Shown here piece by piece: positions 1 through 5,959 of a DNA stretch of 7,927 bases. The notes under the pieces were generated by a model. The model searched no databases. It was given only the letters and a program-made list of their open reading frames with translations, and was not told the origin of the DNA. This stretch comes from Nitrosospira sp. (GTDB lineage: Bacteria; Pseudomonadota; Gammaproteobacteria; Burkholderiales; Nitrosomonadaceae). The position numbers and the translations under genes were made by a program. Numbering within the stretch: position 1 is the stretch's first letter; each line of letters opens with the position of its first letter. The stretch is taken from positions 1 through 7,927 of the forward strand of contig JAKDLC010000084.1 of NCBI GenBank assembly GCA_030453055.1, in the 5' to 3' direction.

Positions 1-182
1 CCGTCCTTCACGTAGCTCAAAAAATTTTGCACGGTCTTCGGCGCCTTATCCGGATAGAGTTCCAGCACTATATGACCGAAATTGGTCGTTATGTCAACCT
101 TCGGATTGGCCGCATGATTGGCCGCCTGAGTGGCGGCGCTGAAAAGAAATGAGAGAACGATGAGGAGCTTGATGATATGCAT
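1..182 (-). CDS. Periplasmic cyclophilin-type peptidyl-prolyl cis-trans isomerase (N-terminal part, cut by window edge)
   Basis: Cyclophilins catalyse cis-trans isomerisation of peptide bonds before proline and help proteins fold; a secreted form acts in the periplasm. Only the first 60 codons are visible. Residues 1-21 look like a Sec signal peptide: a short Lys-containing N-terminus, a hydrophobic core (LLIVLSFLF) and an Ala-rich cleavage region (SAATQAA). From residue 29 the sequence is a typical cyclophilin opening: VDITTNFGHIVLELYPDKAP, then KTVQNFLSYVKDG, where the family strand 'G.I.LELY.D.AP.TV.NF' is plain. The ATG at 182-180 is chosen because AGGA lies 6 nt upstream (complement of 189-192) and it gives a complete signal peptide. 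The gene starts 35 bp after the YkuD gene ends, same strand, so it is probably the third gene of that operon. The catalytic Arg and the rest of the fold lie outside the window. Family assignment is firm; whether it is ppiA or another secreted paralogue cannot be decided. Confidence 0.9.
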   Translation of the reverse strand, partial: MHIIKLLIVLSFLFSAATQAANHAANPKVDITTNFGHIVLELYPDKAPKTVQNFLSYVKD

Positions 183-217
183 GGGGTATCCTGTAAAGGG
201 AAAGGAAAAACCAGCGC

Positions 218-1462
218 TCACGCCGCGCTTTCATAGATGATTTTCCATGGGCCTTTTTTGTTCTCCTTCATCCAGTATTGGCGTTTTTTCATTTTGTTGG
301 AAAGGTTGTTGCTGGAATACTCCTGGTCGAAATTGATCACGACCAGATCGTCTCGGCCAGGGTAGAGAAACATGCCGATATTGCTGATGTCCACCTTGAT
401 CCAGTTTTTGCCGGCTTTCACCCGTCGTTTGTGTTTTTCCCATTCGGCCAGGTTCTGATTGCCACTGGAGAAATCGCGTCCGTAGTGCCTGATATAGGCA
501 TCGACGTTCCCGCTCTCCCAATCATGCCGCCAGCTTTCCAGATGCTGCGCCAGTTTATGGCGCAGGAGGGTTGCGTCGCCGGGTTTTACCCATTCCATTT
601 CGTCGCTGATGATGACGGGTGTTATGCCGACTTGCAGTGTCGTACCCACGGCATCCAGATCCTGATTGGCCAGAACGACGCAGCCGTCGCTGGCGCGGGG
701 CGGCCGGCTGTAGGTGTTCGAGGGCGTACCATGCAGCCAGATGCCAAAACCATTGCGTCCATGACGCTTGTCCCATTCGTTGGGATAATCGATAGGGAAC
801 GCGCCGCTGCCGTAAAAATCAGTGAGTTTTTCACGCGGCAGGTTGGCCGTGACGAAATACACCCCGACAGGGGTTTTCTTGTCGCCTTCCTTCAGTTTTT
901 GCGATCCGTTCTTGCCGCTGCTGATGTAATAATCGGCAAAATAGCGGGCTTCGCCGTTGACATTCCGGTACATATAAAGCCGCGATTGGCGGGTATCGGC
1001 GATGATTGCATATTTTTGCTCCAGCGGCATCCGCAGCAGATATTTTGGCACCATATCATGCGGAATCGATTCCCGGTGGCGCCGCATTCTTGCGCGCGCC
1101 TCCTCGCGCAGATCGGCGACATGCTCTTGCGGGAATCCCGCGGTATCACCCATGTTGCTTAGCGGGCGAGTGCGAGCCAGCAGCAGGTCGCCCTTGATCA
1201 GTTGCGCAAGCCGGAAATTGGGATTGATCTTGAGCAACTGTTCGATTCCGCTTAAAGCGGAATCCATGCGGCTGTCGGCAATTTCGTGCAAGGTTCTGAC
1301 AAGCATCGTTTCCGGCCCTGTCACGGATAGCGCCGGCAAAATCGGATTTTCAGCGGCCAGGGCGCCGCCGGCGGCGAGGAGCGCTGCCATTGCGGTTGGC
1401 GTAATGGTGGTTGTAATGAATTGACTTCGCGTTAGAGGGGGCGGATTAACGGACGACTTCAT
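218..1462 (-). CDS. Secreted L,D-transpeptidase-fold (YkuD) enzyme with C-terminal NTF2-like domain, Csd6/Pgp2-like
   Basis: YkuD proteins act in the periplasm on peptidoglycan stem peptides, as L,D-transpeptidases or, in the Csd6/Pgp2 branch, as carboxypeptidases that trim tetrapeptides to tripeptides. The 414-residue protein has a signal peptide (about 1-37, core AMAALLAAGGALA), a helical TPR-like N-terminal part (about 50-140), a YkuD domain (about 149-286) and an NTF2-like domain (about 300-411). The active site is visible: H244-G245, then S258-D259-G260-C261-V262. C261 is the expected nucleophile; D259 replaces the His/Arg usual before Gly-Cys. KKTPVGVYFV (195-204) is the usual strand before the active site. 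The start is the ATG at 1462-1460: it overlaps the upstream stop as ATGA, has AGGTGG 4 nt upstream, and puts the signal peptide at the N-terminus. A longer in-frame start at 1492 has none of these. Domain order matches Csd6, so carboxypeptidase activity is as likely as crosslinking; the exact reaction is inference. Confidence 0.9.
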   Translation of the reverse strand: MKSSVNPPPLTRSQFITTTITPTAMAALLAAGGALAAENPILPALSVTGPETMLVRTLHEIADSRMDSALSGIEQLLKINPNFRLAQLIKGDLLLARTRPLSNMGDTAGFPQEHVADLREEARARMRRHRESIPHDMVPKYLLRMPLEQKYAIIADTRQSRLYMYRNVNGEARYFADYYISSGKNGSQKLKEGDKKTPVGVYFVTANLPREKLTDFYGSGAFPIDYPNEWDKRHGRNGFGIWLHGTPSNTYSRPPRASDGCVVLANQDLDAVGTTLQVGITPVIISDEMEWVKPGDATLLRHKLAQHLESWRHDWESGNVDAYIRHYGRDFSSGNQNLAEWEKHKRRVKAGKNWIKVDISNIGMFLYPGRDDLVVINFDQEYSSNNLSNKMKKRQYWMKENKKGPWKIIYESAA

Positions 1463-2526
1463 CGTCCCACCTGTTCCTGCTGTATCAACCATTTTTCTCC
1501 TGCCTTGACCATCTCCAGGGTTTTGGGAGCTGTGCTCTTGATCGCATCGGAATGATACGATTGCTTGAAACTTACCTTGGCGTGCGTTGCATCGCTGAAG
1601 CTGACTTTAGGGTGGGAGATTTCCACGTGTATGGATTTTGGCTTGACGAGGCGCTCGCGGCGACTGTTCTCCCATGCTGCACGTGGCATGCCGCGAGGTG
1701 TATGGAAATCATTTGCATAAAATGCAAGATATGCGGCGGCATTCTTATCCGACCATGCCTTTGCCCAGGCATTTACGGTCTTTATGACTTTATCGGAATC
1801 GCCCGACACTGCGGATTCTTCCGGCTTCGGCTTTGCCGCGAAGGGATTTTTATCCGGCACAGGTTTCTCGGCGCTTTTTGCCGGAGTTTTCTCCGAAGCG
1901 TGTTCCGGGGCTTTATCCGGAGCTTTCTCGGCTGCTTTTTTCGGGGTCTGCGCCGGTAAATCGCTGGACGATGGGGCGGATGCGGTCTGAATTCCCTTGG
2001 ATCGGCCCGTGAATAAGTTCTTGATCATCGCAAGCTTGGTCTGCGCCACCGCGTTACCCTTGTCTAATTCTAAAGCCTTGCCATATGCCTGGCTCGCCAT
2101 CTTGGCGTAAATGTCACCCAGGTTCTCGTGTGCCGTGGAATAGCTGGGATGTGTGCGTATCGCCGATTCGAGCGCACTCCTGGCCTTGTCATATTGGCCC
2201 TGGCTCGCATAGAGAACCGCTAGATTGTTGTAGGGTTCGGGTAGGTCCGGATAGTCTTCCGACAGCGAAGAAAATATCCTGGCGGCATCGGCGATCCTGT
2301 TTTGCTCGGTAAGGATCAGCCCCTTCTGGAAGCGCATGTGTGCGTCCTTGGGATGGGTGGCAAGGTAAACGTCTGCTCGCTCCAGCGCTTTGGCCAGATT
2401 GCCTTGCTGATAGAGTTTGGCGACTTCCTCGTTTTCATCGGCGAATGCGGCAAAGCTCGCCAGCAGCAAAGCGGCGGTACAGATGACTATTAACGGATTT
2501 GCCCGGCGAAAATTTAGTGATTTCAT
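1459..2526 (-). CDS. Exported TPR protein with Lys/Ala/Pro linker and C-terminal NTF2-like domain
   Basis: This 355-residue protein is probably a periplasmic scaffold or partner for the YkuD enzyme encoded next to it. Residues 1-29 form a signal peptide (core [19 protein letters not shown], cleavage before DENEE). Residues 32-165 hold about four tetratricopeptide units, with typical ends such as [36 protein letters not shown] and [20 protein letters not shown]. Residues 180-243 are a low-complexity linker rich in Lys, Ala, Pro and Glu. Residues 246-355 resemble the C-terminal domain of the neighbouring YkuD protein: shared features are AW..AW.....[11 protein letters not shown], a Trp and basic stretch, I.VEIS, a KVSF.Q.Y strand and a final W.I..E. 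The ATG at 2526 is chosen over the in-frame ATG at 2604 because the extra 26 residues would precede the signal peptide and lie in the promoter region. The GGAG upstream is 12 nt away, so ribosome binding looks weak. The stop overlaps the next start by 4 bp, suggesting translational coupling. No enzymatic motif is seen. Confidence 0.88.
   Translation of the reverse strand: MKSLNFRRANPLIVICTAALLLASFAAFADENEEVAKLYQQGNLAKALERADVYLATHPKDAHMRFQKGLILTEQNRIADAARIFSSLSEDYPDLPEPYNNLAVLYASQGQYDKARSALESAIRTHPSYSTAHENLGDIYAKMASQAYGKALELDKGNAVAQTKLAMIKNLFTGRSKGIQTASAPSSSDLPAQTPKKAAEKAPDKAPEHASEKTPAKSAEKPVPDKNPFAAKPKPEESAVSGDSDKVIKTVNAWAKAWSDKNAAAYLAFYANDFHTPRGMPRAAWENSRRERLVKPKSIHVEISHPKVSFSDATHAKVSFKQSYHSDAIKSTAPKTLEMVKAGEKWLIQQEQVGR
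1463..1472 (-). promoter_or_regulatory. Ribosome binding site and ATGA overlap that fix the YkuD start
   Basis: On the minus strand AGGTGG (complement of 1467-1472) precedes the ATG at 1462-1460 by 4 nt, inside the last codons of the TPR gene. The ATG shares bases with the TPR stop (ATGA, 1462-1459). This arrangement is typical of translational coupling and decides between this start and the longer in-frame start at 1492. Confidence 0.7.
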
Positions 2527-2528
2527 TG

Positions 2529-2537
2529 TGCTATACT
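2529..2537 (+). promoter_or_regulatory. Candidate extended -10 promoter for cysS
   Basis: TGCTATACT matches the sigma-70 extended -10 pattern TGnTATAAT at all but one base. No good -35 hexamer lies 16-18 bp upstream (2508-2514 is AT-rich without TTGA), which extended -10 promoters tolerate. It sits 2 bp past the divergent TPR start codon and predicts a transcript starting near 2544, giving cysS a leader of about 90 nt. Supported only by motif match. Confidence 0.4.
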
Positions 2538-2594
2538 GCTCCGGTTTTTGTTGAGCTGGCCGAAAATATCCTGGCTTCTGCAAGAAAACTGCTG

Positions 2595-2624
2595 ATTCTA
2601 CCAAGAAGCCCGCCTATTCCACAA
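2595..2624 (-). promoter_or_regulatory. Candidate sigma-70 promoter for the TPR-YkuD-cyclophilin operon
   Basis: On the minus strand TTGTGG (complement of 2619-2624) is followed after an 18-bp spacer by TAGAAT (complement of 2595-2600), which differs from the -10 consensus at one base. The hexamer is preceded by TGG, so it also fits the extended -10 pattern. Transcription would start near 2588, leaving about 62 nt before the TPR start codon. The motif fits better than any other candidate in the gap, but there is no experimental support. Confidence 0.4.
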
Positions 2625-2633
2625 TCTCGTCAG

Positions 2634-4016
2634 ATGCTCAAGATACATAATTCGCTCGTCCGGCATAAGCAGGATTTCGTCCCCCTGATACCCGGCAAGG
2701 TGAGAATATATGTTTGTGGCATGACCGTGTACGATTATTGCCATCTCGGCCACGCACGCATGATGGTGGTATTCGACATGGTGGTACGCTGGCTGCGGGC
2801 GAGCGGTCTCGATGTGACGTATGTGCGTAATATCACCGATGTCGACGACAAAATCATCAAGCGTGCGCAGGAAAACGATGAACCCGTCGAAATACTGACC
2901 ACTCGCTTTATCCGGGCGATGGAGGAAGATGCTGCCGCGCTCGGCGTGGTCCCGCCTTCCTGCGAACCTCGAGCCACGCGACATGTGGAAAAGATGGTCG
3001 CCATGATCCGCACCCTGGTAGATAAAAACCTCGCCTACGCCGCCGCCAACGGCGATGTGTATTATGCGGTGCACAGATTTCCCGATTATGGAAAGCTATC
3101 CGGAAAATCGCTCGACGATCTGCGCGCGGGGGAACGCGTGATCATCGATCCCCACAAAAAGGACCCGCTGGATTTCGTGTTATGGAAAGCCGCGAAACCC
3201 GGCGAACCGCAATGGGACTCGCCCTGGGGCGCGGGACGTCCCGGCTGGCACATCGAATGCTCGGCGATGAGCGAGTATTATCTGGGCGAGCATTTCGACA
3301 TCCACGGGGGCGGACAGGACTTGCAGTTTCCGCATCATGAAAACGAGATAGCGCAAAGCGAAGGCGCGCATGATCATCCCTTCGTCAACTACTGGATGCA
3401 TAATGGTTTCGTGCGTGTCAACGATGAGAAGATGTCCAAGTCGCTCGGCAATTTTTTCACCGTGCGCGAGATACTTACCCGCTACCAGCCGGAAGTGGTG
3501 CGCTTTTTCATCCTGCGCGCGCACTACCGCAGCCCCCTGCACTATTCCGACCAGCATCTGGAAGACGCCAAACGCGCGCTCGACCGGCTTTATACCGCGC
3601 TGAAAGGAAGTGACGCAGGCGAGGCTGCCGCGCCGATAGACTGGAGCGCGCCTCACGCACGGCGTTTCAGGGACGCGATGAATGACGACTTCAATACCCC
3701 CGATGCGATAGCGGTGCTGTTTGATCTCGCCAACGAGGTCAACAAAACCGGCTCGCGCGCGGATATGGCGTTGATGAAAGCGCTGGCTGGCGTGCTGGGC
3801 CTGCTGCAACAGGATACACAGCGGTATTTCCAGGATGCCGCGACTACGGAAGCTTCCGCATTTACGCCGGAACGCATCGAGCAAATGATTCAACGGCGCC
3901 TGATTGCCCGCACGAACAAAAATTATAGCGATGCCGACTGCATCCGCAAGGAATTGCTGGACGCCGGCATTGTTCTGGAAGATGACCCGGAAGGCACGAC
4001 CTGGCGGCGGGTGTAA
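2634..4016 (+). CDS. cysS: Cysteinyl-tRNA synthetase
   Basis: This cytoplasmic class I synthetase charges tRNA-Cys with cysteine using ATP. The 460-residue length is that of the bacterial enzyme. The HIGH motif is HLGH (37-40) and the second signature is KMSKS (266-270). The four zinc ligands known from the E. coli enzyme are present at the same numbers: C28 (in YVCGMTVYD), C209 (WHIECS), H234 and E238 (FPHHENE). The N-terminal opening [14 protein letters not shown], the DVDDKII stretch after the Rossmann start, and the C-terminal anticodon-binding end ([20 protein letters not shown], then [14 protein letters not shown]) are all standard. The frame stays open upstream to 2499, but the ATG at 2634 is chosen because family homology begins there and the upstream codons encode no recognisable segment. 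No Shine-Dalgarno sequence precedes this ATG. The gene is transcribed away from the envelope operon and looks complete and intact. Confidence 0.98.
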   Translation: MLKIHNSLVRHKQDFVPLIPGKVRIYVCGMTVYDYCHLGHARMMVVFDMVVRWLRASGLDVTYVRNITDVDDKIIKRAQENDEPVEILTTRFIRAMEEDAAALGVVPPSCEPRATRHVEKMVAMIRTLVDKNLAYAAANGDVYYAVHRFPDYGKLSGKSLDDLRAGERVIIDPHKKDPLDFVLWKAAKPGEPQWDSPWGAGRPGWHIECSAMSEYYLGEHFDIHGGGQDLQFPHHENEIAQSEGAHDHPFVNYWMHNGFVRVNDEKMSKSLGNFFTVREILTRYQPEVVRFFILRAHYRSPLHYSDQHLEDAKRALDRLYTALKGSDAGEAAAPIDWSAPHARRFRDAMNDDFNTPDAIAVLFDLANEVNKTGSRADMALMKALAGVLGLLQQDTQRYFQDAATTEASAFTPERIEQMIQRRLIARTNKNYSDADCIRKELLDAGIVLEDDPEGTTWRRV

Positions 4017-4035
4017 GTTTTGCCGCTCGATTTTT
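4004..4035 (+). terminator. Weak candidate intrinsic terminator at the end of cysS
   Basis: GCGGC (4004-4008) can pair with GCCGC (4022-4026) around a 13-nt loop that contains the cysS stop codon, followed after four bases by a run of five T (4031-4035). The short stem, large loop and displaced T-run make it a poor example. It is listed because nothing better lies in the 152-bp gap before the next gene. Confidence 0.22.
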
Positions 4036-4168
4036 ATAAGGGCGCGTTTTCCCCTGCCGTGCCAGTCGGGCGCCTTCGCGGTGCGTGCGTGTCTTGTTTA
4101 TTCGGCGCAAATCCCGCGAAATATGTTTTGATCAAGCTTCGTTCTCTACAAAAAAGGAGATCCGAAAA

Positions 4169-4561
4169 ATGGAACTGCGGGTAGAAAGGACAGATTTCTC
4201 TGAAAGCAGTACGATAGGCAGGCTATACGTGGACGATCAGTTTGAATGCTACACCTTGGAAGATAAAGTGAGGCCGGTCAAGATCAAGGGCAAGACAGCC
4301 ATTCCCGCGGGACGCTATGAGGTCGTTATTAATCAGTCACAGCGCTTTGGACGCTTGCTTCCACTTTTTCTGAATGTGCCCAACTTTGAGGGGGTGCGGA
4401 TACATCCCGGCAATACGGCCGCAGATACGGAGGGATGTATATTGGTGGGCGAAACAAAAAACGAAGGGTTCGTAGGCCAAAGTAAAGTGGCTTTTGAACG
4501 GCTTTTCAGTAAATTGAAGACCGCGTCCGAGACCGAAAAGATATTCATCGAAATAGCGTAG
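4169..4561 (+). CDS. DUF5675 family protein
   Basis: This 130-residue cytoplasmic-looking protein (no signal peptide, no membrane segment) belongs to a family of unknown function. The family pattern is clear: an N-terminal strand pair (ELRVERTDF, then STIGRLYVDD), a 'CYTLED' segment (27-32), TAIPAGRYEV (43-52), PLFLNVPNFEGVRIHPGN (65-82), and DTEGCILVG (86-94). The ATG at 4169 is chosen because AGGAGA (4155-4160) lies 8 nt upstream and the homology begins right after it; the 28 upstream in-frame codons are read from the gap. The gene is 152 bp past cysS and 28 bp before the next gene. H79 and C90, with a Pro-Ala-Gly turn before them, resemble the YkuD active-site layout, but activity is unproven. 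Family members also occur in phage and secretion-system settings; nothing phage-like is seen here. Confidence 0.83.
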   Translation: MELRVERTDFSESSTIGRLYVDDQFECYTLEDKVRPVKIKGKTAIPAGRYEVVINQSQRFGRLLPLFLNVPNFEGVRIHPGNTAADTEGCILVGETKNEGFVGQSKVAFERLFSKLKTASETEKIFIEIA

Positions 4562-4589
4562 AGTCCGGCGGCCGGCCTATTATCCGATC

Positions 4590-5168
4590 ATGTCGAGCCT
4601 CGTGAAACAAGCGCTGCTTCCCGGTTTCGCTACCGCATTGTCCCTCGTGCTCTTCGCTCCCTTCGTTCCATTCGTTTCCCCGAACGTCCTTGCCCAAACG
4701 GAAGCGATCCCGTTCACGCACGAGAAAACCCATACATTGCCGTCCGGCAAGACGGTCGTCGTCACATTCCGGGAGGGTCCATGCAAGAGTGACAAGGGCG
4801 GCAGGAAAGGCGAATGCAGCGAAGCCGGAGCGGGTATGTGGGGCATGGATGGCGGTATTCCACGGTTTATCACCGAAGTTTTCCTGGTCTCCATCGACGG
4901 CAGGGAATTCGCCATTCCCGAGAAATTCTATAAGGATCTCACCAATACGTATCACCTGAATGTCTTTGAACAAAACGCGCGTATTATTATCGAACTCAAA
5001 GGAGGGGACGCAGCGGGCGCTTACACGGCACGTTTCACGCTTGGCGGCATGTGCGGATTCGAGCGAAAAATCTGCGGCGAGGTATGCAGGGAAATCTGGG
5101 AACGAACCACTTGGTATAACTCATTCGCCTACGAAGCGGTCCCGGGATGCGTGAGCGGAATTCAATGA
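4590..5168 (+). CDS. Exported protein of unknown function with six cysteines
   Basis: I do not recognise this 192-residue protein. Residues 1-36 read as a Sec signal peptide (hydrophobic core FATALSLVLFAPFVPFV, cleavage near VLAQ), so it should be periplasmic, outside the cell, or surface-held; there is no lipobox. The mature part looks like a compact beta-rich domain: KTVVVTFREG (54-63), FITEVFLVSIDG (93-104), ARIIIELKGG (130-139), AYTARFTLGG (144-153). Six cysteines (65, 76, 155, 162, 166, 187) form an early pair and a late cluster and could make three disulfides. Amphipathic strands and normal codon use across the whole frame argue that it is coding. No clear Shine-Dalgarno precedes the ATG at 4590; the in-frame GTG at 4602 would also keep the signal peptide. 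It lies 28 bp after the DUF5675 gene and 43 bp before the EI24 gene, so co-transcription is possible. Confidence 0.72.
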   Translation: MSSLVKQALLPGFATALSLVLFAPFVPFVSPNVLAQTEAIPFTHEKTHTLPSGKTVVVTFREGPCKSDKGGRKGECSEAGAGMWGMDGGIPRFITEVFLVSIDGREFAIPEKFYKDLTNTYHLNVFEQNARIIIELKGGDAAGAYTARFTLGGMCGFERKICGEVCREIWERTTWYNSFAYEAVPGCVSGIQ

Positions 5169-5211
5169 GCTCCAAGGAGCCTCTGAATAAAAGCCCGGCG
5201 AAGGAGAAAGC

Positions 5212-5937
5212 ATGATCCCCGTACTCGACGCGCTTTCAAGCGCCTTTCGCGACTTGTTCCGGTTTCAGGTCTTGTGGATCGTCGTCTGGCCAATCCTGGC
5301 GGCAAGTCTGCTGTGGGTGGTTCTGGGCGTGGTTTTCTGGGACACTTTCTCGGAATGGATCGCAAGCGGCCTCACGGCGATCGGCATTCAGGCATGGCTT
5401 GAAGGCGTGGAGCCGAGATGGATTGCGTACGGACTTCAGGGCGTGGCGCATCTGATTTTCTTTGTGCCGCTGGTTTTTGTCACCGCACTGGTAATTACCG
5501 CACTGTTCGCGGCGCCTGCCCTGGTTCATCTGGTGGCCAACCGCGATTATCCGCTACTTAAGCGCGAAAATGGCGGCGGCATTGCCGGCAGTCTGCTCAA
5601 TGCCCTGGTTGCCATAGCGATCTTTATCGCCATATGGCTGATTACGCTCCCCTTGTGGTTGATCGGCGCGGGTGTGGTCATCCCGTTTGTCGCCGTGGCG
5701 TATCTGAACCAGCGGCTGTTTCGTTATGATGCGCTGGCGGAACACGCCAGCCGTAAAGAAATGCAGGTGTTATTTTCGGCCCACCGGCCATCGCTGTGGG
5801 GTCTGGGGCTGCTGACCGGTCTGGTACAATTCATACCGCTTTTGAACTTGTTCGCGCCGGTGCTGGCGGCGTTGGCCTTTATTCATTTTGGGTTGGCGCG
5901 GCTGGCGGAACTGCGCTACCGGCCGGATTCAGGGTAG
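5212..5937 (+). CDS. EI24-domain (CysZ-like) inner-membrane protein
   Basis: This 241-residue protein is an integral inner-membrane protein of the EI24 family, to which the sulfate permease CysZ belongs. Hydrophobic segments lie at about 20-43, 73-105, 128-163 (long enough for a hairpin) and 197-227. The family's signature region is present: LFRYDALAEHASRKE (169-183), then the last hydrophobic segment with FIPLLNLFAPVLAALAFIHF (207-226), close to the pattern 'IPL.NL..PV...A..H'. The start at 5212 is supported by AAGGAG (5201-5206) 5 nt upstream. It ends 22 bp before the exported TPR gene, consistent with an operon. Sulfate transport is known for CysZ itself; most proteins of this wider group have no proven substrate, and no sulfur-assimilation gene is visible nearby (cysS is translation, not assimilation). 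I am sure of the family and unsure of the substrate. Confidence 0.85.
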   Translation: MIPVLDALSSAFRDLFRFQVLWIVVWPILAASLLWVVLGVVFWDTFSEWIASGLTAIGIQAWLEGVEPRWIAYGLQGVAHLIFFVPLVFVTALVITALFAAPALVHLVANRDYPLLKRENGGGIAGSLLNALVAIAIFIAIWLITLPLWLIGAGVVIPFVAVAYLNQRLFRYDALAEHASRKEMQVLFSAHRPSLWGLGLLTGLVQFIPLLNLFAPVLAALAFIHFGLARLAELRYRPDSG

Positions 5938-5946
5938 GCAGGAATC

Positions 5947-5953
5947 AGGGAGA
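5947..5953 (+). promoter_or_regulatory. Shine-Dalgarno that fixes the start of the exported TPR gene
   Basis: AGGGAGA lies 6 nt before the ATG at 5960 in the 22-bp gap after the EI24 gene. The frame is open further upstream to an ATG at 5888, which would overlap the EI24 gene by 50 bp and bury the signal peptide behind 24 residues, so 5960 is preferred. Confidence 0.7.
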
Positions 5954-5959
5954 ATATCC

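Noticed and set aside
278..1162. 294-codon open frame on the plus strand opposite the YkuD gene
   Set aside because: The minus-strand reading has a signal peptide, catalytic motif and two recognisable domains; the plus-strand reading has none and crosses the codons of the active site.
1552..1959. Plus-strand frame giving a Cys/Phe/Arg-rich protein with repeated FxRSFLxxxFRG units
   Set aside because: The apparent repeats are the reverse reading of the Lys/Ala/Pro linker of the TPR protein.
3180..3893. 237-codon minus-strand open frame within cysS
   Set aside because: cysS is certain, and the antisense product shows no family features.
4094..4127. Possible -35/-10 pair (TTGTTT and AATATG/TATGTT) upstream of the DUF5675 gene
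   Set aside because: The spacer is 20-22 bp and the hexamers match poorly. A promoter in this 152-bp gap is likely on layout grounds, but I cannot place it.
4566..4577. GC-rich palindromic stretch (CCGGCGGCCGG) after the DUF5675 gene
   Set aside because: The stem is only four base pairs and is not followed by T residues; probably chance in GC-rich DNA.
5169..5180. Perfect small inverted repeat GCTCC-AA-GGAGC after the six-cysteine gene
   Set aside because: The loop is too small for a full stem and no T-run follows, so it is not a terminator; the length is within chance.
2634..5937. Functional link between cysS and the CysZ-like EI24 protein as a cysteine/sulfur cluster
   Set aside because: Two unrelated genes and a 152-bp gap separate them, no sulfate assimilation genes are present, and EI24 membership does not establish sulfate transport.
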